From positions 1-64,000 of the forward strand of contig NZ_LZKL01000116.1 of NCBI RefSeq assembly GCF_001668725.1: a stretch of 64,000 bases of DNA, read 5' to 3'. This DNA comes from Mycobacterium sp. E787. GTDB lineage: Bacteria; Actinomycetota; Actinomycetes; Mycobacteriales; Mycobacteriaceae. Position numbers and translations under genes: made by a program. The notes beneath the pieces are model-generated. The model was not told where the DNA came from. It saw only the letters and a list, made by a program, of their open reading frames with translations, and made no database searches. Shown here piece by piece: positions 1-7,393 of the stretch (position 1 is the stretch's first letter; each line of letters starts with the position of its first letter).

Positions 1-51
1 GGCCCGGGCCCGGCCGCCGGCCCGCCCAGGGCGCCCGGCCCGGCCGGCTGA
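1..51 (+). CDS. Possible C-terminal tail of an upstream gene (partial)
   Basis: From base 1 the first frame reads a Gly/Pro/Ala-rich tail of 16 residues and then a TGA at 49-51. This could be the low-complexity end of a gene starting outside the window, in the same direction as mrp. No domain is visible, and any GC-rich frame could look like this, so the call rests only on position and the in-frame stop. Confidence 0.25.
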   Translation, partial: GPGPAAGPPRAPGPAG

Positions 52-141
52 CCTGCCCCGCGGCGATCGCAAGCGCGGCGAAGCCGCGTGAAGCGGGTCG
101 CCGCCAAACGGCCCCGCCAAGCACGCCTAGACTCGGCGGTG

Positions 142-1284
142 ATGTCCAACGACACTGCCGACCTGAGCGCGGCCATCCGTACCGCACTGGGGAAGGTGAT
201 CGACCCCGAATTGCGCCGTCCCATCACCGAACTCGGGATGGTCAAGAGCGTCGACGTCGAGCGCGACGGCGGCGTGCACGTCGCGATCTACCTGACCACC
301 TCCGCGTGTCCTAAGAAGGCCGAGATCAGCGAGCGCGTCACCAGCGCGGTCGCCGACGTGCCCGGCACCGGGGCCGTCAAGGTGAGCCTGGACGTGATGA
401 GCGACGAGCAGCGCACCGAGCTGCGCAAGCAGCTGCGCGGGGACGCCGCCGAGCCCGTCATCCCGTTCGCCCAGCCCAGCTCGCTGACCCGGGTTTACGC
501 CGTCGCCTCCGGCAAGGGCGGCGTCGGAAAGTCGACGGTCACGGTCAACCTGGCCGCGGCGATGGCCGCGCGCGGCCTGTCCGTCGGGGTGCTCGACGCC
601 GACATTCACGGCCATTCCATCCCGCGCATGATGGGCACCACCGATCGGCCCACTCAGGTCGAGTCGATGATCCTGCCGCCCGTCGCCCACGAGGTGAAGG
701 TCATCTCGATCGCCCAGTTCACCCAGGGCAACACGCCGGTGGTGTGGCGCGGACCGATGTTGCACCGCGCGCTGCAGCAGTTCCTGGCCGACGTGTACTG
801 GGGCGACCTCGACGTGTTGCTGCTCGACCTGCCGCCCGGCACCGGGGACGTCGCCATCTCGGTGGCACAGCTGATCCCCAACGCCGAGATCCTGGTGGTG
901 ACCACGCCGCAGCTGGCGGCGGCCGAGGTCGCCGAACGGGCCGGCAGCATCGCGCTGCAAACCCGACAGCGCGTCGTCGGCGTCGTCGAGAACATGTCCG
1001 GGCTGGTGCTGCCCGACGGCACCACGATGCAGGTGTTCGGCGAGGGCGGCGGCCGGCAGGTCGCCGAGCGGTTGTCGCGCGCGGTTGGCGCCGATGTGCC
1101 GCTGCTGGGCCAGATCCCGCTGGACCCGGCGCTGGTCGCCGCCGGTGATGCCGGCCTACCGATCGTGCTGAGCGCGCCGGACTCCCCCGTCGGCAAGGAA
1201 CTGCGCGGCGTGGCCGACAGCCTCTCGTCGCGCAAGCGGGGGCTGGCGGGCGTGTCGCTGGGGCTGGACCCGGCCAGGCGCTGA
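142..1284 (+). CDS. mrp: Mrp/NBP35-family iron-sulfur cluster carrier ATPase
   Basis: 380 aa, matching the usual mycobacterial Mrp length. An N-terminal MIP18/DUF59-type domain (about residues 5-80) precedes a P-loop NTPase domain. The deviant Walker A GKGGVGKST starts near residue 124, followed by DADIHG, the LLLDLPPGTGD Walker B region and the ENMSG motif typical of ApbC/Mrp. The family binds and transfers Fe-S clusters in the cytosol using ATP. The ATG at 142 is preferred over the upstream in-frame start at 88 because a -10-like TAGACT (128-133) lies 8 nt before it, so the message is probably leaderless; GTG 139 is an alternative. It converges on tatB, with a 62-bp palindromic element between them. 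Confidence 0.93.
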   Translation: MSNDTADLSAAIRTALGKVIDPELRRPITELGMVKSVDVERDGGVHVAIYLTTSACPKKAEISERVTSAVADVPGTGAVKVSLDVMSDEQRTELRKQLRGDAAEPVIPFAQPSSLTRVYAVASGKGGVGKSTVTVNLAAAMAARGLSVGVLDADIHGHSIPRMMGTTDRPTQVESMILPPVAHEVKVISIAQFTQGNTPVVWRGPMLHRALQQFLADVYWGDLDVLLLDLPPGTGDVAISVAQLIPNAEILVVTTPQLAAAEVAERAGSIALQTRQRVVGVVENMSGLVLPDGTTMQVFGEGGGRQVAERLSRAVGADVPLLGQIPLDPALVAAGDAGLPIVLSAPDSPVGKELRGVADSLSSRKRGLAGVSLGLDPARR

Positions 1285-1292
1285 GTTTCCTC

Positions 1293-1354
1293 CGCGAGCG
1301 TGCGTGTTTGTACGCCGACACGCCGTCGCAGGCGTACAACTGCGCACGCTCGCG
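1293..1354. terminator. 62-bp palindromic intergenic element, copy 1
   Basis: Perfect 12-bp outer arms (1293-1304 cgcgagcgtgcg and 1343-1354 cgcacgctcgcg) enclose an inner stem GTACGCC/GGCGTAC. It fills the gap between the convergent genes mrp and tatB, so it could stop transcription from both sides. There is no T tract, as is usual for mycobacterial terminators. A second copy of the same length is at 28046-28107. Confidence 0.65.
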
Positions 1355-1370
1355 ACGGGCGGCCGACGCG

Positions 1371-1775
1371 TCAGGTGGCGTCGGCGTCGAACGGCGCGGG
1401 TCCGCCGGTGTGCTCGGGCTGCGTCCGCGGTACCGGCCGCGCGGGCTCCGCCGGCTGCGCCGGCGCCCCGTTGACCGGCCGGTCGAAGTTTCCCGTCAGG
1501 AACGAGTCGTCGCCGTCGAGCAGGTGCTTGGTGAGCGCGGCGCGCGGGCTCATGCCGCGCAGCTTCTGCAGCTCGCCGAGCGGCTCGCGCAGGTCGTCGA
1601 ACTCGGGGCCGAGATCCTGGCGGAGCTGCGTCGTCATCCCGCTGAGGTAGTCACGCGCCTGCCGCAGCGCATTCGACGTCCACCGGATCGCGCCCGGGAG
1701 CCGCTCGGGGCCGAGGATCACCAGCCCGACCACGACGAGGACCAGGATGTGCTCCCAGCTCAGGTTCGCGAACAC
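1371..1775 (-). CDS. tatB: Sec-independent protein translocase subunit TatB
   Basis: 134 aa. An N-terminal membrane segment (about residues 8-22) is followed by the GPERLP motif typical of TatA/TatB and an amphipathic helix. The charged region and Pro/Ala-rich tail fit TatB rather than TatA. TatB works with TatC in recognising twin-arginine precursors at the cytoplasmic membrane. It starts with GTG at 1775, immediately after the htrA stop codon (TAA 1778-1776), so the two are probably co-transcribed and translationally coupled. The order sigE-rseA-htrA-tatB is conserved in mycobacteria. Confidence 0.93.
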   Translation of the reverse strand: MFANLSWEHILVLVVVGLVILGPERLPGAIRWTSNALRQARDYLSGMTTQLRQDLGPEFDDLREPLGELQKLRGMSPRAALTKHLLDGDDSFLTGNFDRPVNGAPAQPAEPARPVPRTQPEHTGGPAPFDADAT

Positions 1776-3284
1776 TTAGCCGTTGTCCGAATCGGGTTTC
1801 ACCGTCAGCGTGACGTGCCGGCCGTCACGGACCACCTCCACCGGGGCGTCCTGGCCGATGGTCAGCTGCCGCACGGCGACGACGAACTCGTCGGCGTCGG
1901 CGACCTTGCGGTTGCCGACCTTGACGATCACGTCGTTCTCCAGGATCCCGCCCTTCTGGGCCGGGCTGCCCGCTTTGACGTTGGCCACCTGGGCGCCCGA
2001 GGCGATCGCGTTGCTCACCGAGCGGGTGCTGACGCCCAGCGTCGGGTGCACGATCTTCCCGTCCTTGATCAGGGCCTGGGCCACCGACTTGACCTCGTTG
2101 ATCGGAATGGCGAAGCCGAGCCCGCTTGCGCTGTCCGACAACGACTTACCGGCCGTGTCGATGCCGATCACCTGCGAGTCCATGCTGATCAACGGGCCAC
2201 CGGAGTTGCCGTGGTTGATCGACGCGTCGGTCTGCAGAGCGTCGATGACGGTATCGGTGTCGGAGCCCTCGCCCGACAGCGGGACGGGGCGATGCAGGGC
2301 GCTGATGATGCCGTGGGTCACGGTGCTGCGCAGGCCGAGCGGCGCGCCGGCGGCCAGCACCTCGTCGCCGACGCGCACCTTGTCGGAGTCACCCAGCTGG
2401 GCCACGCTCAGGTTGTCGACGTTGTCGACCTTGAGCACCGCCAGGTCGGTCTTGGGGTCGCGGCCCACCAGGTTGGCCGGCACCTCCTTGCCGTCGTTGA
2501 AGACCACGGTCGTCTTGAACTGGCTGGGGTTGTTGGCCGCCTCGGAGATGACGTGGTTGTTGGTGACGATGTAGCCGCGGCCGTCGATGACGACCCCAGA
2601 GCCTTGCATGCCCTCCTGGTCGCTCTTCGACTCGATGGTGACCACGGCGTTGGCGGTGGCGGCCGCCACCTTGGCGAACCGGCCCGCCGGCAGCTCGCTG
2701 TTGCCGGGCGTCGACAGCGTGACCTTCGAGGTGGTGAACGCCTCGACCACCTCGGCCGTCTTGCGGCCGATCACACCGCCGATCAGACCGATGACCAGCG
2801 CGATCAACAGCAGGACCGCGAGCGCCAGGTAGGACACCTTGCGCCCGAACAGCACGTCGCGGACCCCGAGCTTGCCGCCGTAGCCCGGTACCGCCTGCGG
2901 TCCGGCCGGCGCGACGGCCGGCGTCCCCAGGGCCGCGGCGGCGGCGGGGTCGCGCCAGGGGTCTTCCGCGCCCTCGGGCTCGGCGCCGTCCTGCTCGGCG
3001 GCCAGCGCGCCGGCGTCGATCGGGTGACGCTGCAGCGTGTCCGCCGTCCCGGCGGGCCGGCTGAACGCCTCCGCGAGGACGGGATCGGCCGGTGGGTCGT
3101 GCGGCGTGAACTCGGACTGCTCGCGAAACTTCGGCGGGCGCACCCGCTCGGCCACGAAGGAGCCCCGGAGCCCGGTGGGACGGCCGAACGCCTGACGCGA
3201 CGCGGGGTCGACCGGTGGCCGGGAGATGGGGCGCGGCGCCAGGCGGTCCTCGCCGTTGCCGCTGTTATTGCCGTCGGAGGTCAC
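1776..3284 (-). CDS. htrA: HtrA-type membrane-anchored serine protease
   Basis: 502 aa. A long Pro-rich cytoplasmic N-terminus (1-148) precedes one membrane segment (about 151-173), a trypsin-like domain and a C-terminal PDZ domain (about 410-495). The catalytic triad is visible: His244 in TNNHVISEA, Asp280 in DPKTDLAV and Ser361 in HGNSGGPL. HtrA proteases degrade or process misfolded envelope proteins. In M. tuberculosis this protein also cleaves the anti-sigma factor RseA, which fits its place just downstream of rseA. The start is GTG at 3284; the H37Rv annotation is about 25 residues longer, so a more upstream start is possible. Confidence 0.94.
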   Translation of the reverse strand: MTSDGNNSGNGEDRLAPRPISRPPVDPASRQAFGRPTGLRGSFVAERVRPPKFREQSEFTPHDPPADPVLAEAFSRPAGTADTLQRHPIDAGALAAEQDGAEPEGAEDPWRDPAAAAALGTPAVAPAGPQAVPGYGGKLGVRDVLFGRKVSYLALAVLLLIALVIGLIGGVIGRKTAEVVEAFTTSKVTLSTPGNSELPAGRFAKVAAATANAVVTIESKSDQEGMQGSGVVIDGRGYIVTNNHVISEAANNPSQFKTTVVFNDGKEVPANLVGRDPKTDLAVLKVDNVDNLSVAQLGDSDKVRVGDEVLAAGAPLGLRSTVTHGIISALHRPVPLSGEGSDTDTVIDALQTDASINHGNSGGPLISMDSQVIGIDTAGKSLSDSASGLGFAIPINEVKSVAQALIKDGKIVHPTLGVSTRSVSNAIASGAQVANVKAGSPAQKGGILENDVIVKVGNRKVADADEFVVAVRQLTIGQDAPVEVVRDGRHVTLTVKPDSDNG

Positions 3285-3390
3285 GTTTGTTCTGGATCCT
3301 CTTCTTGAGCGCTCGAGCAGGCCGCTTACCGGGCGCGTTGCGGCGCGGCGGCATTGTGCTTACCCACCCTAGTATCCACGGGCGCGCCGG

Positions 3391-3765
3391 TTATCGGCGC
3401 TTACGCTGGTCGCGCGTATCGCGCTCGGACGTGTCGTCGTCCGACGGGTGAAGGGGGATTTCGGAGAGCAGTCCCAGCAGGTTGGTGGGGATGCGGATCG
3501 GGTGGGAATCGCGCAACGCGGCGCGCGCCCGGCTCTGGTCCTCCACCTCAGCCGCGCATTCCGGGCACAGCGAGAGGTGGTGGGCGGCGCGCAGGTGGGC
3601 GTTCATCCGCAGCTCGCCGTCGACGAAAGCCGCGATCGCCTCGATGGACAGATGCTCGGTGGATCGGAACCGGCGCGGTGCGCCGACGGGCGCGTCGCTC
3701 TGGGAGGCGAACTGTGCGGGCAGCCAGGAGAATGCGCGGCGGAACACCTCGCCTCGATCCGCCAT
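3391..3765 (-). CDS. rseA: Anti-sigma-E factor RseA (ZAS family)
   Basis: 124 aa, cytosolic. The zinc-associated anti-sigma motif H-x3-C-x2-C is His63, Cys67, Cys70 (HLSLCPEC). ZAS proteins bind their cognate ECF sigma factor and release it on oxidative or envelope stress. The ATG at 3765 has a good ribosome binding site (AAAGGAAC) and lies 143 bp downstream of the sigE stop. A longer reading in the same frame runs back through sigE on the shadow frame and is not real. Confidence 0.93.
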   Translation of the reverse strand: MADRGEVFRRAFSWLPAQFASQSDAPVGAPRRFRSTEHLSIEAIAAFVDGELRMNAHLRAAHHLSLCPECAAEVEDQSRARAALRDSHPIRIPTNLLGLLSEIPLHPSDDDTSERDTRDQRKRR

Positions 3766-3908
3766 CACCCGTTCCTTTCTTACCGCCCTCTCACGAATGT
3801 AGCGCGAGGTCGCGCCCCATACCGCGCGTACAGCGCTTAAAGCCGTCGGATTCTCGCGTCCAACGGTGCTATTCGGCTGTGGATGAGCCGTCAGGCGGGC
3901 GAGGGCAG

Positions 3909-4703
3909 CTACGCCGACTCGGCGTGCAGCCCGTGCTCGGGATGCGCGGCCAGGTAGTCGCGCAGCGCCTGGCGTCCACGGTGGATGCGGCTGCGCACGG
4001 TGCCCAGCTTGACGCCGAGGGTGGCGCCGATCTCCTCGTACGACAGGCCCTCGATGTCGCACAACACGACCGCGGCGCGAAACTCCGGCGGCAGCGAATC
4101 CAGCGCCGCCTGCAGGTCGGGCCCCAGCCGCGAATCGTGGTAGATCTGCTCGGGGTTCGGCTCGTCGGCCGGCACCCGGTCGTAGTCCTCGGGCAGCGCC
4201 TCCATGCGGATGCGGGCGCGCCGGCGAACCATGTCCAGGAACAGGTTGGTGGTGATGCGGTGCAGCCAGCCCTCGAACGTCCCGGGCTGGTAGTTCTGGA
4301 CCGACCGAAAGACGCGGATGAAGGTCTCCTGGGTCAGGTCCTCGGCGTCCTGCTGGTTGCCCGACAACCGGTAGGCCAGCCGGTACACCCGGTCGGCGTG
4401 CTGGCGCACGAGCTCGTCCCACGACGGCATCGTGGCCTTGTCCCCCGTCGCGTCGAACACCGCGGTGCCCTGTAACGCGTCCGTCGTCTCCACCCACTCG
4501 TCGTCGCGGCATTCCTGCGCGTGCGACATCGTGGTCGGACTCAAAAGCGCTGTGGTGATTGGATCCTCCAGAATCGGCCTGCCATCAAGGTTCGGCAGTT
4601 CGTCGACCGCGTCAACGCGGAGTTCCCAGCCTGTATTCCCATTCCGGCGGCTTGTATTCCCGGCCCCCCGCGAACCCCGTTCCATACGCATACCGTCGCC
4701 CAT
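3909..4703 (-). CDS. sigE: ECF RNA polymerase sigma factor SigE
   Basis: 264 aa. Sigma-2 region at about 85-155 (LVRQHADRVYRLAYRLSG, the DAEDLTQETF motif) and sigma-4 at about 205-255 (SLPPEFRAAVVLCD, LSYEEIGATLGVKLGTVRSR). The middle and C-terminus are almost identical to M. tuberculosis SigE, a sigma factor for surface stress, heat and growth in macrophages. The first 60 residues are divergent and contain more than one in-frame start. Alternative translation starts are known for SigE in M. tuberculosis, so the N-terminus is uncertain here. Next downstream are its anti-sigma factor and the target protease htrA. Confidence 0.95.
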   Translation of the reverse strand: MGDGMRMERGSRGAGNTSRRNGNTGWELRVDAVDELPNLDGRPILEDPITTALLSPTTMSHAQECRDDEWVETTDALQGTAVFDATGDKATMPSWDELVRQHADRVYRLAYRLSGNQQDAEDLTQETFIRVFRSVQNYQPGTFEGWLHRITTNLFLDMVRRRARIRMEALPEDYDRVPADEPNPEQIYHDSRLGPDLQAALDSLPPEFRAAVVLCDIEGLSYEEIGATLGVKLGTVRSRIHRGRQALRDYLAAHPEHGLHAESA

Positions 4704-4887
4704 CGGCGTATGCGCGACATAGGAGCAGTCTGAAGTTTAGCTGAGAAACCATATCGTTACCTGCGCTGAACAGGGCGAATTGGCGGGCGAGTGACTTGCG
4801 TCGCCCCGCAGGATCCGGGCGTGTCGGCCAGGTTCGAGTCAGGCGCGCCTGCCCGGCTGCGCGGCAATTTGGAATACGCTGCGGGGC
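4704..4887. promoter_or_regulatory. Divergent control region sigE / O-methyltransferase
   Basis: 184 bp between divergent starts. Read on the minus strand, 4737-4757 contains the repeat TCTCAG then CTTCAG, resembling the loose direct repeats of MprA boxes known upstream of sigE in M. tuberculosis. On the plus strand, TACGCT at 4875-4880 lies 7 nt before the methyltransferase ATG and is a probable -10. The MprA assignment is a guess from motif resemblance. Confidence 0.4.
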
Positions 4888-5556
4888 ATGGACGGCACCG
4901 ACGCAGCAGCCCCCGGCCAGACGGCTCCCAGTCGAGCCGAGTCACTCTGCGCGCACGCCGAGGGATCGATCTCGGAGGACGCGCTGCTGGCGGCGGCCCG
5001 CGAGCGCGCCGAGGAGATCGGCGCCGGCGCCGTGACGCCGGCCGTGGGTGCGCTGTTGGCCCTGCTGGCCAAGCTCAGCGGCGGCAAGGCCGTCGCCGAG
5101 GTCGGCACCGGCGCCGGGGTCAGCGGGCTCTGGTTGTTGTCGGGCATGAGCGACGACGGCGTGTTGACCACGATCGACATCGAGCCCGAGTACCTGCGGC
5201 TGGCCAAGCAGTCGTTCACCGACGCCGGGATCGGACCCTCGCGCACCCGGCTGATCAGTGGGCGCGCCCAGGAGGTGCTCACCCGGCTCGCCGACGAGTC
5301 CTACGACCTGGTGTTCATCGACGCCGACCCGGTCGACCAGCCCGACTACGTCGTGGAGGGGGTGCGGCTGCTGCGGCCCGGGGGCGTCATCGTGGTGCAC
5401 CGGGCGGCGCTGGGCGGCCGCGCGGGCGATCCCGCGGCACGCGACGCCGAGGTGGCCGCCGTGCGCGAGGCGGCCCGGCTCATCGCCGAGGACGAGCGGC
5501 TCACCCCCGCGCTGGTGCCGCTCGGCGACGGACTGCTGGCGGCCGTCCGGGACTAG
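4888..5556 (+). CDS. Class I SAM-dependent O-methyltransferase (Rv1220c-like)
   Basis: 222 aa. The Rossmann SAM-binding motif I is VAEVGTGAGVSGLWLL (about 70-85), followed by an acidic residue in TIDIEPEY and VFIDADPVD. The last matches the metal-binding DxD region of catechol-type O-methyltransferases. The family transfers methyl groups to hydroxylated small molecules; the substrate is unknown. Rv1220c sits at the same place divergent from sigE in H37Rv. The ATG has no Shine-Dalgarno and a TANNNT hexamer 7 nt upstream, so the message is probably leaderless. Confidence 0.88.
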   Translation: MDGTDAAAPGQTAPSRAESLCAHAEGSISEDALLAAARERAEEIGAGAVTPAVGALLALLAKLSGGKAVAEVGTGAGVSGLWLLSGMSDDGVLTTIDIEPEYLRLAKQSFTDAGIGPSRTRLISGRAQEVLTRLADESYDLVFIDADPVDQPDYVVEGVRLLRPGGVIVVHRAALGGRAGDPAARDAEVAAVREAARLIAEDERLTPALVPLGDGLLAAVRD

Positions 5557-5585
5557 CGGCGGGTCGCCGGCTCTGACCGCCGCGC

Positions 5586-5642
5586 CGAGCGTGCACTGGC
5601 GGCGAGTTTTTGGCTGAAATTCCGCCGTGAGTGCACGTTCGG
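5586..5642. terminator. Imperfect hairpin downstream of the O-methyltransferase
   Basis: Arms around CGAGCGTGCACT (5586-5597) and AGTGCACGTTCG (5630-5641), with inner GGCGG/CCGCC and an A/T-rich loop of about 20 nt. It begins 30 nt after the methyltransferase stop and probably terminates it. The core resembles the TGAGTGTGCA-type elements seen at 42223 and 43304. Confidence 0.5.
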
Positions 5643-5816
5643 TGGCGTTGCCCAGGACTAAATCCGTCACGCCGGTTGAAGAAGCCCATGTTGTACGCCC
5701 CGCCGCCGAGGTTGGCTCGAGTTGTCGAAGCCCGAGTGCTGTTGGACATCCATTCGCGGCGCGTCACTGCCCGCCCGGGGCTAGCGATTTTGACGGATTC
5801 CTGACGGCGCGCCCCC

Positions 5817-5863
5817 TTGACCGGCGGCTGAACGAGCGTTTAGCGTACTGAACATGCGTTCAG
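5817..5863 (+). promoter_or_regulatory. Leaderless promoter with two tandem TetR operators
   Basis: TTGACC (5817-5822), an 18-bp spacer, TAGCGT (5841-5846), then 7 nt to the ATG at 5854. Two palindromes of form CTGAAC-N4-GTTCAG lie exactly 20 bp apart: 5828-5843 (one mismatch) and 5848-5863 (perfect). They cover the -10 region and the start codon itself, so a bound TetR dimer pair would block transcription of the regulator-exporter operon. This is seen directly; that the downstream TetR binds it is inference. Confidence 0.75.
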
Positions 5864-6492
5864 CCGACCTGACCGCCGCCGCCCGGATCCGTGACGCGGC
5901 CATCGAGCAGTTCGGCGAGCGGGGGTTCGACGTGGGTCTGCGCGCGATCGCCGAGGCGGCGGGGGTGAGCGCCGCGCTGGTCATCCACCACTTCGGATCC
6001 AAGGACGGCCTGCGCAAGGCCTGCGACGATTACGTCGCCGAACAGATCCGCAGCACCAAATCGGAGGCGATGCGATCCAACGACCCCGCCACCTGGTTCG
6101 CGCAGCTCGCCGAGATCGAGGAATTCGCCCCACTGACGGCCTACCTGGTTCGCAGCATGCAGACCGGTGGCGACCTCGCGAAGATGTTGTGGCAGAGGAT
6201 GATTGAGAACGTCGAAGAGTATATGGACGAAGGCGTGCGGGCCGGGACGATAAAGCCCAGCCGTGACCCGAAGGCCCGGGCCAAATATCTCGGCATCACC
6301 GGAGGCGGCAGCCTCCTGCTCTACATACAAATGCACGACACGCCAACCGATTTGCGTGCGGTCCTGCGCGACTACGCCAGCGACATGATTCTGCCCGCCC
6401 TGGAGATCTACACCGAGGGCCTGATGGTGGACCGCACCATGTACGACGCATTCCTGGCCGCCGACGATCAAGGAGGATCCCATGCCAGCTGA
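5854..6492 (+). CDS. TetR-family repressor of the adjacent ABC exporter (Rv1219c-like)
   Basis: 212 aa. The N-terminal TetR helix-turn-helix (about 10-55: RIRDAAIEQFGERGFDVGLRA, then AGVSAALVIHHFGSKDGLRKA) is followed by a helical ligand domain. Its H37Rv counterpart Rv1219c is reported to repress the Rv1218c-Rv1217c multidrug efflux genes. The ATG sits inside the second operator palindrome. The 3' end overlaps the next gene by 11 nt, so regulator and transporter are one operon under autoregulation. Confidence 0.92.
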   Translation: MRSADLTAAARIRDAAIEQFGERGFDVGLRAIAEAAGVSAALVIHHFGSKDGLRKACDDYVAEQIRSTKSEAMRSNDPATWFAQLAEIEEFAPLTAYLVRSMQTGGDLAKMLWQRMIENVEEYMDEGVRAGTIKPSRDPKARAKYLGITGGGSLLLYIQMHDTPTDLRAVLRDYASDMILPALEIYTEGLMVDRTMYDAFLAADDQGGSHAS

Positions 6493-7393
6493 CCACGCCG
6501 CACCCATCGAAATCCGCGGCCTGACGAAGAATTTCGGCGCGGTGCGCGCACTGGACGGCCTCGATCTGACGGTGCGCGAGGGCGAGGTGCACGGCTTCCT
6601 GGGGCCCAACGGTGCCGGGAAGTCGACGACCATCCGCATCCTGCTCGGCCTGGTGCGGGCCGACGGCGGCACCGCTCGGCTGCTGGGCGGCGACCCGTGG
6701 ACCGACGCGGTGACACTGCACCGCCACATCGCCTACGTGCCGGGCGATGTGACCCTGTGGCCGTCGCTGACCGGCGGCGAGACCATCGACCTCCTGGCCC
6801 GCATGCGCGGCGGCATCGACGAGCGGCGTCGCGCCGAGCTCATCGAGCGCTTCGACCTCGACCCGCACAAGAAGGCGCGCACCTACTCGAAGGGCAACCG
6901 GCAAAAGGTGTCCCTGATCTCCGCGTTCTCGTCACACGCCTGGCTGCTGCTCCTGGACGAGCCCAGCAGCGGGCTGGACCCGGTGATGGAGAACGTGTTT
7001 CAGCAGTGCGTCGCAGAGGCGCGTGACCGCGGCACGACGGTCCTGCTGTCGAGCCACATCCTGGCCGAGACCGAAGCGCTGTGCGAACGGGTCACCATCA
7101 TCCGGTCGGGAAAGACCGTCGAGAGCGGCTCGCTGGAGTCCATGCGGCATCTCAGCCGCACCTCGATCAAGGCCGAAGTCATCGGCGACCCGGGCGATCT
7201 CACCCGGATCAGGGGCGTTGAGGACGTCAGCATCGATGGCAACACGCTGCGCGCGCAGGTCGACAGCGAAAGCCTGGGCGAACTCATCCGGGCGCTCGGC
7301 GACGCCGGCGTGCGCTCACTCGTCAGCCAGCCCCCGACCCTCGAGGAACTGTTCCTGCGCCACTACAACACCACGGACAAGGTCTCAGCATGA
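6482..7393 (+). CDS. ABC exporter ATP-binding subunit (Rv1218c-like)
   Basis: 303 aa. Walker A GPNGAGKST (about 41-49), a degenerate signature YSKGNRQKV, Walker B LLLLDEPSSGLD and the switch histidine in LLSSHILAE are all present. This is the nucleotide-binding protein of a DrrA/CcmA-type drug exporter; it pairs with the permease that overlaps its 3' end by 4 nt. A strong AGGAGG stands just before the ATG, inside the tetR 3' end. Rv1218c is linked to efflux of diverse drugs in M. tuberculosis; the substrate range here is unknown. Confidence 0.93.
   Translation: MPADHAAPIEIRGLTKNFGAVRALDGLDLTVREGEVHGFLGPNGAGKSTTIRILLGLVRADGGTARLLGGDPWTDAVTLHRHIAYVPGDVTLWPSLTGGETIDLLARMRGGIDERRRAELIERFDLDPHKKARTYSKGNRQKVSLISAFSSHAWLLLLDEPSSGLDPVMENVFQQCVAEARDRGTTVLLSSHILAETEALCERVTIIRSGKTVESGSLESMRHLSRTSIKAEVIGDPGDLTRIRGVEDVSIDGNTLRAQVDSESLGELIRALGDAGVRSLVSQPPTLEELFLRHYNTTDKVSA

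Noticed and set aside
1308..3308. Long plus-strand open frame opposite tatB and htrA
   Set aside because: Shadow frame; the minus strand carries intact TatB and HtrA with catalytic residues.
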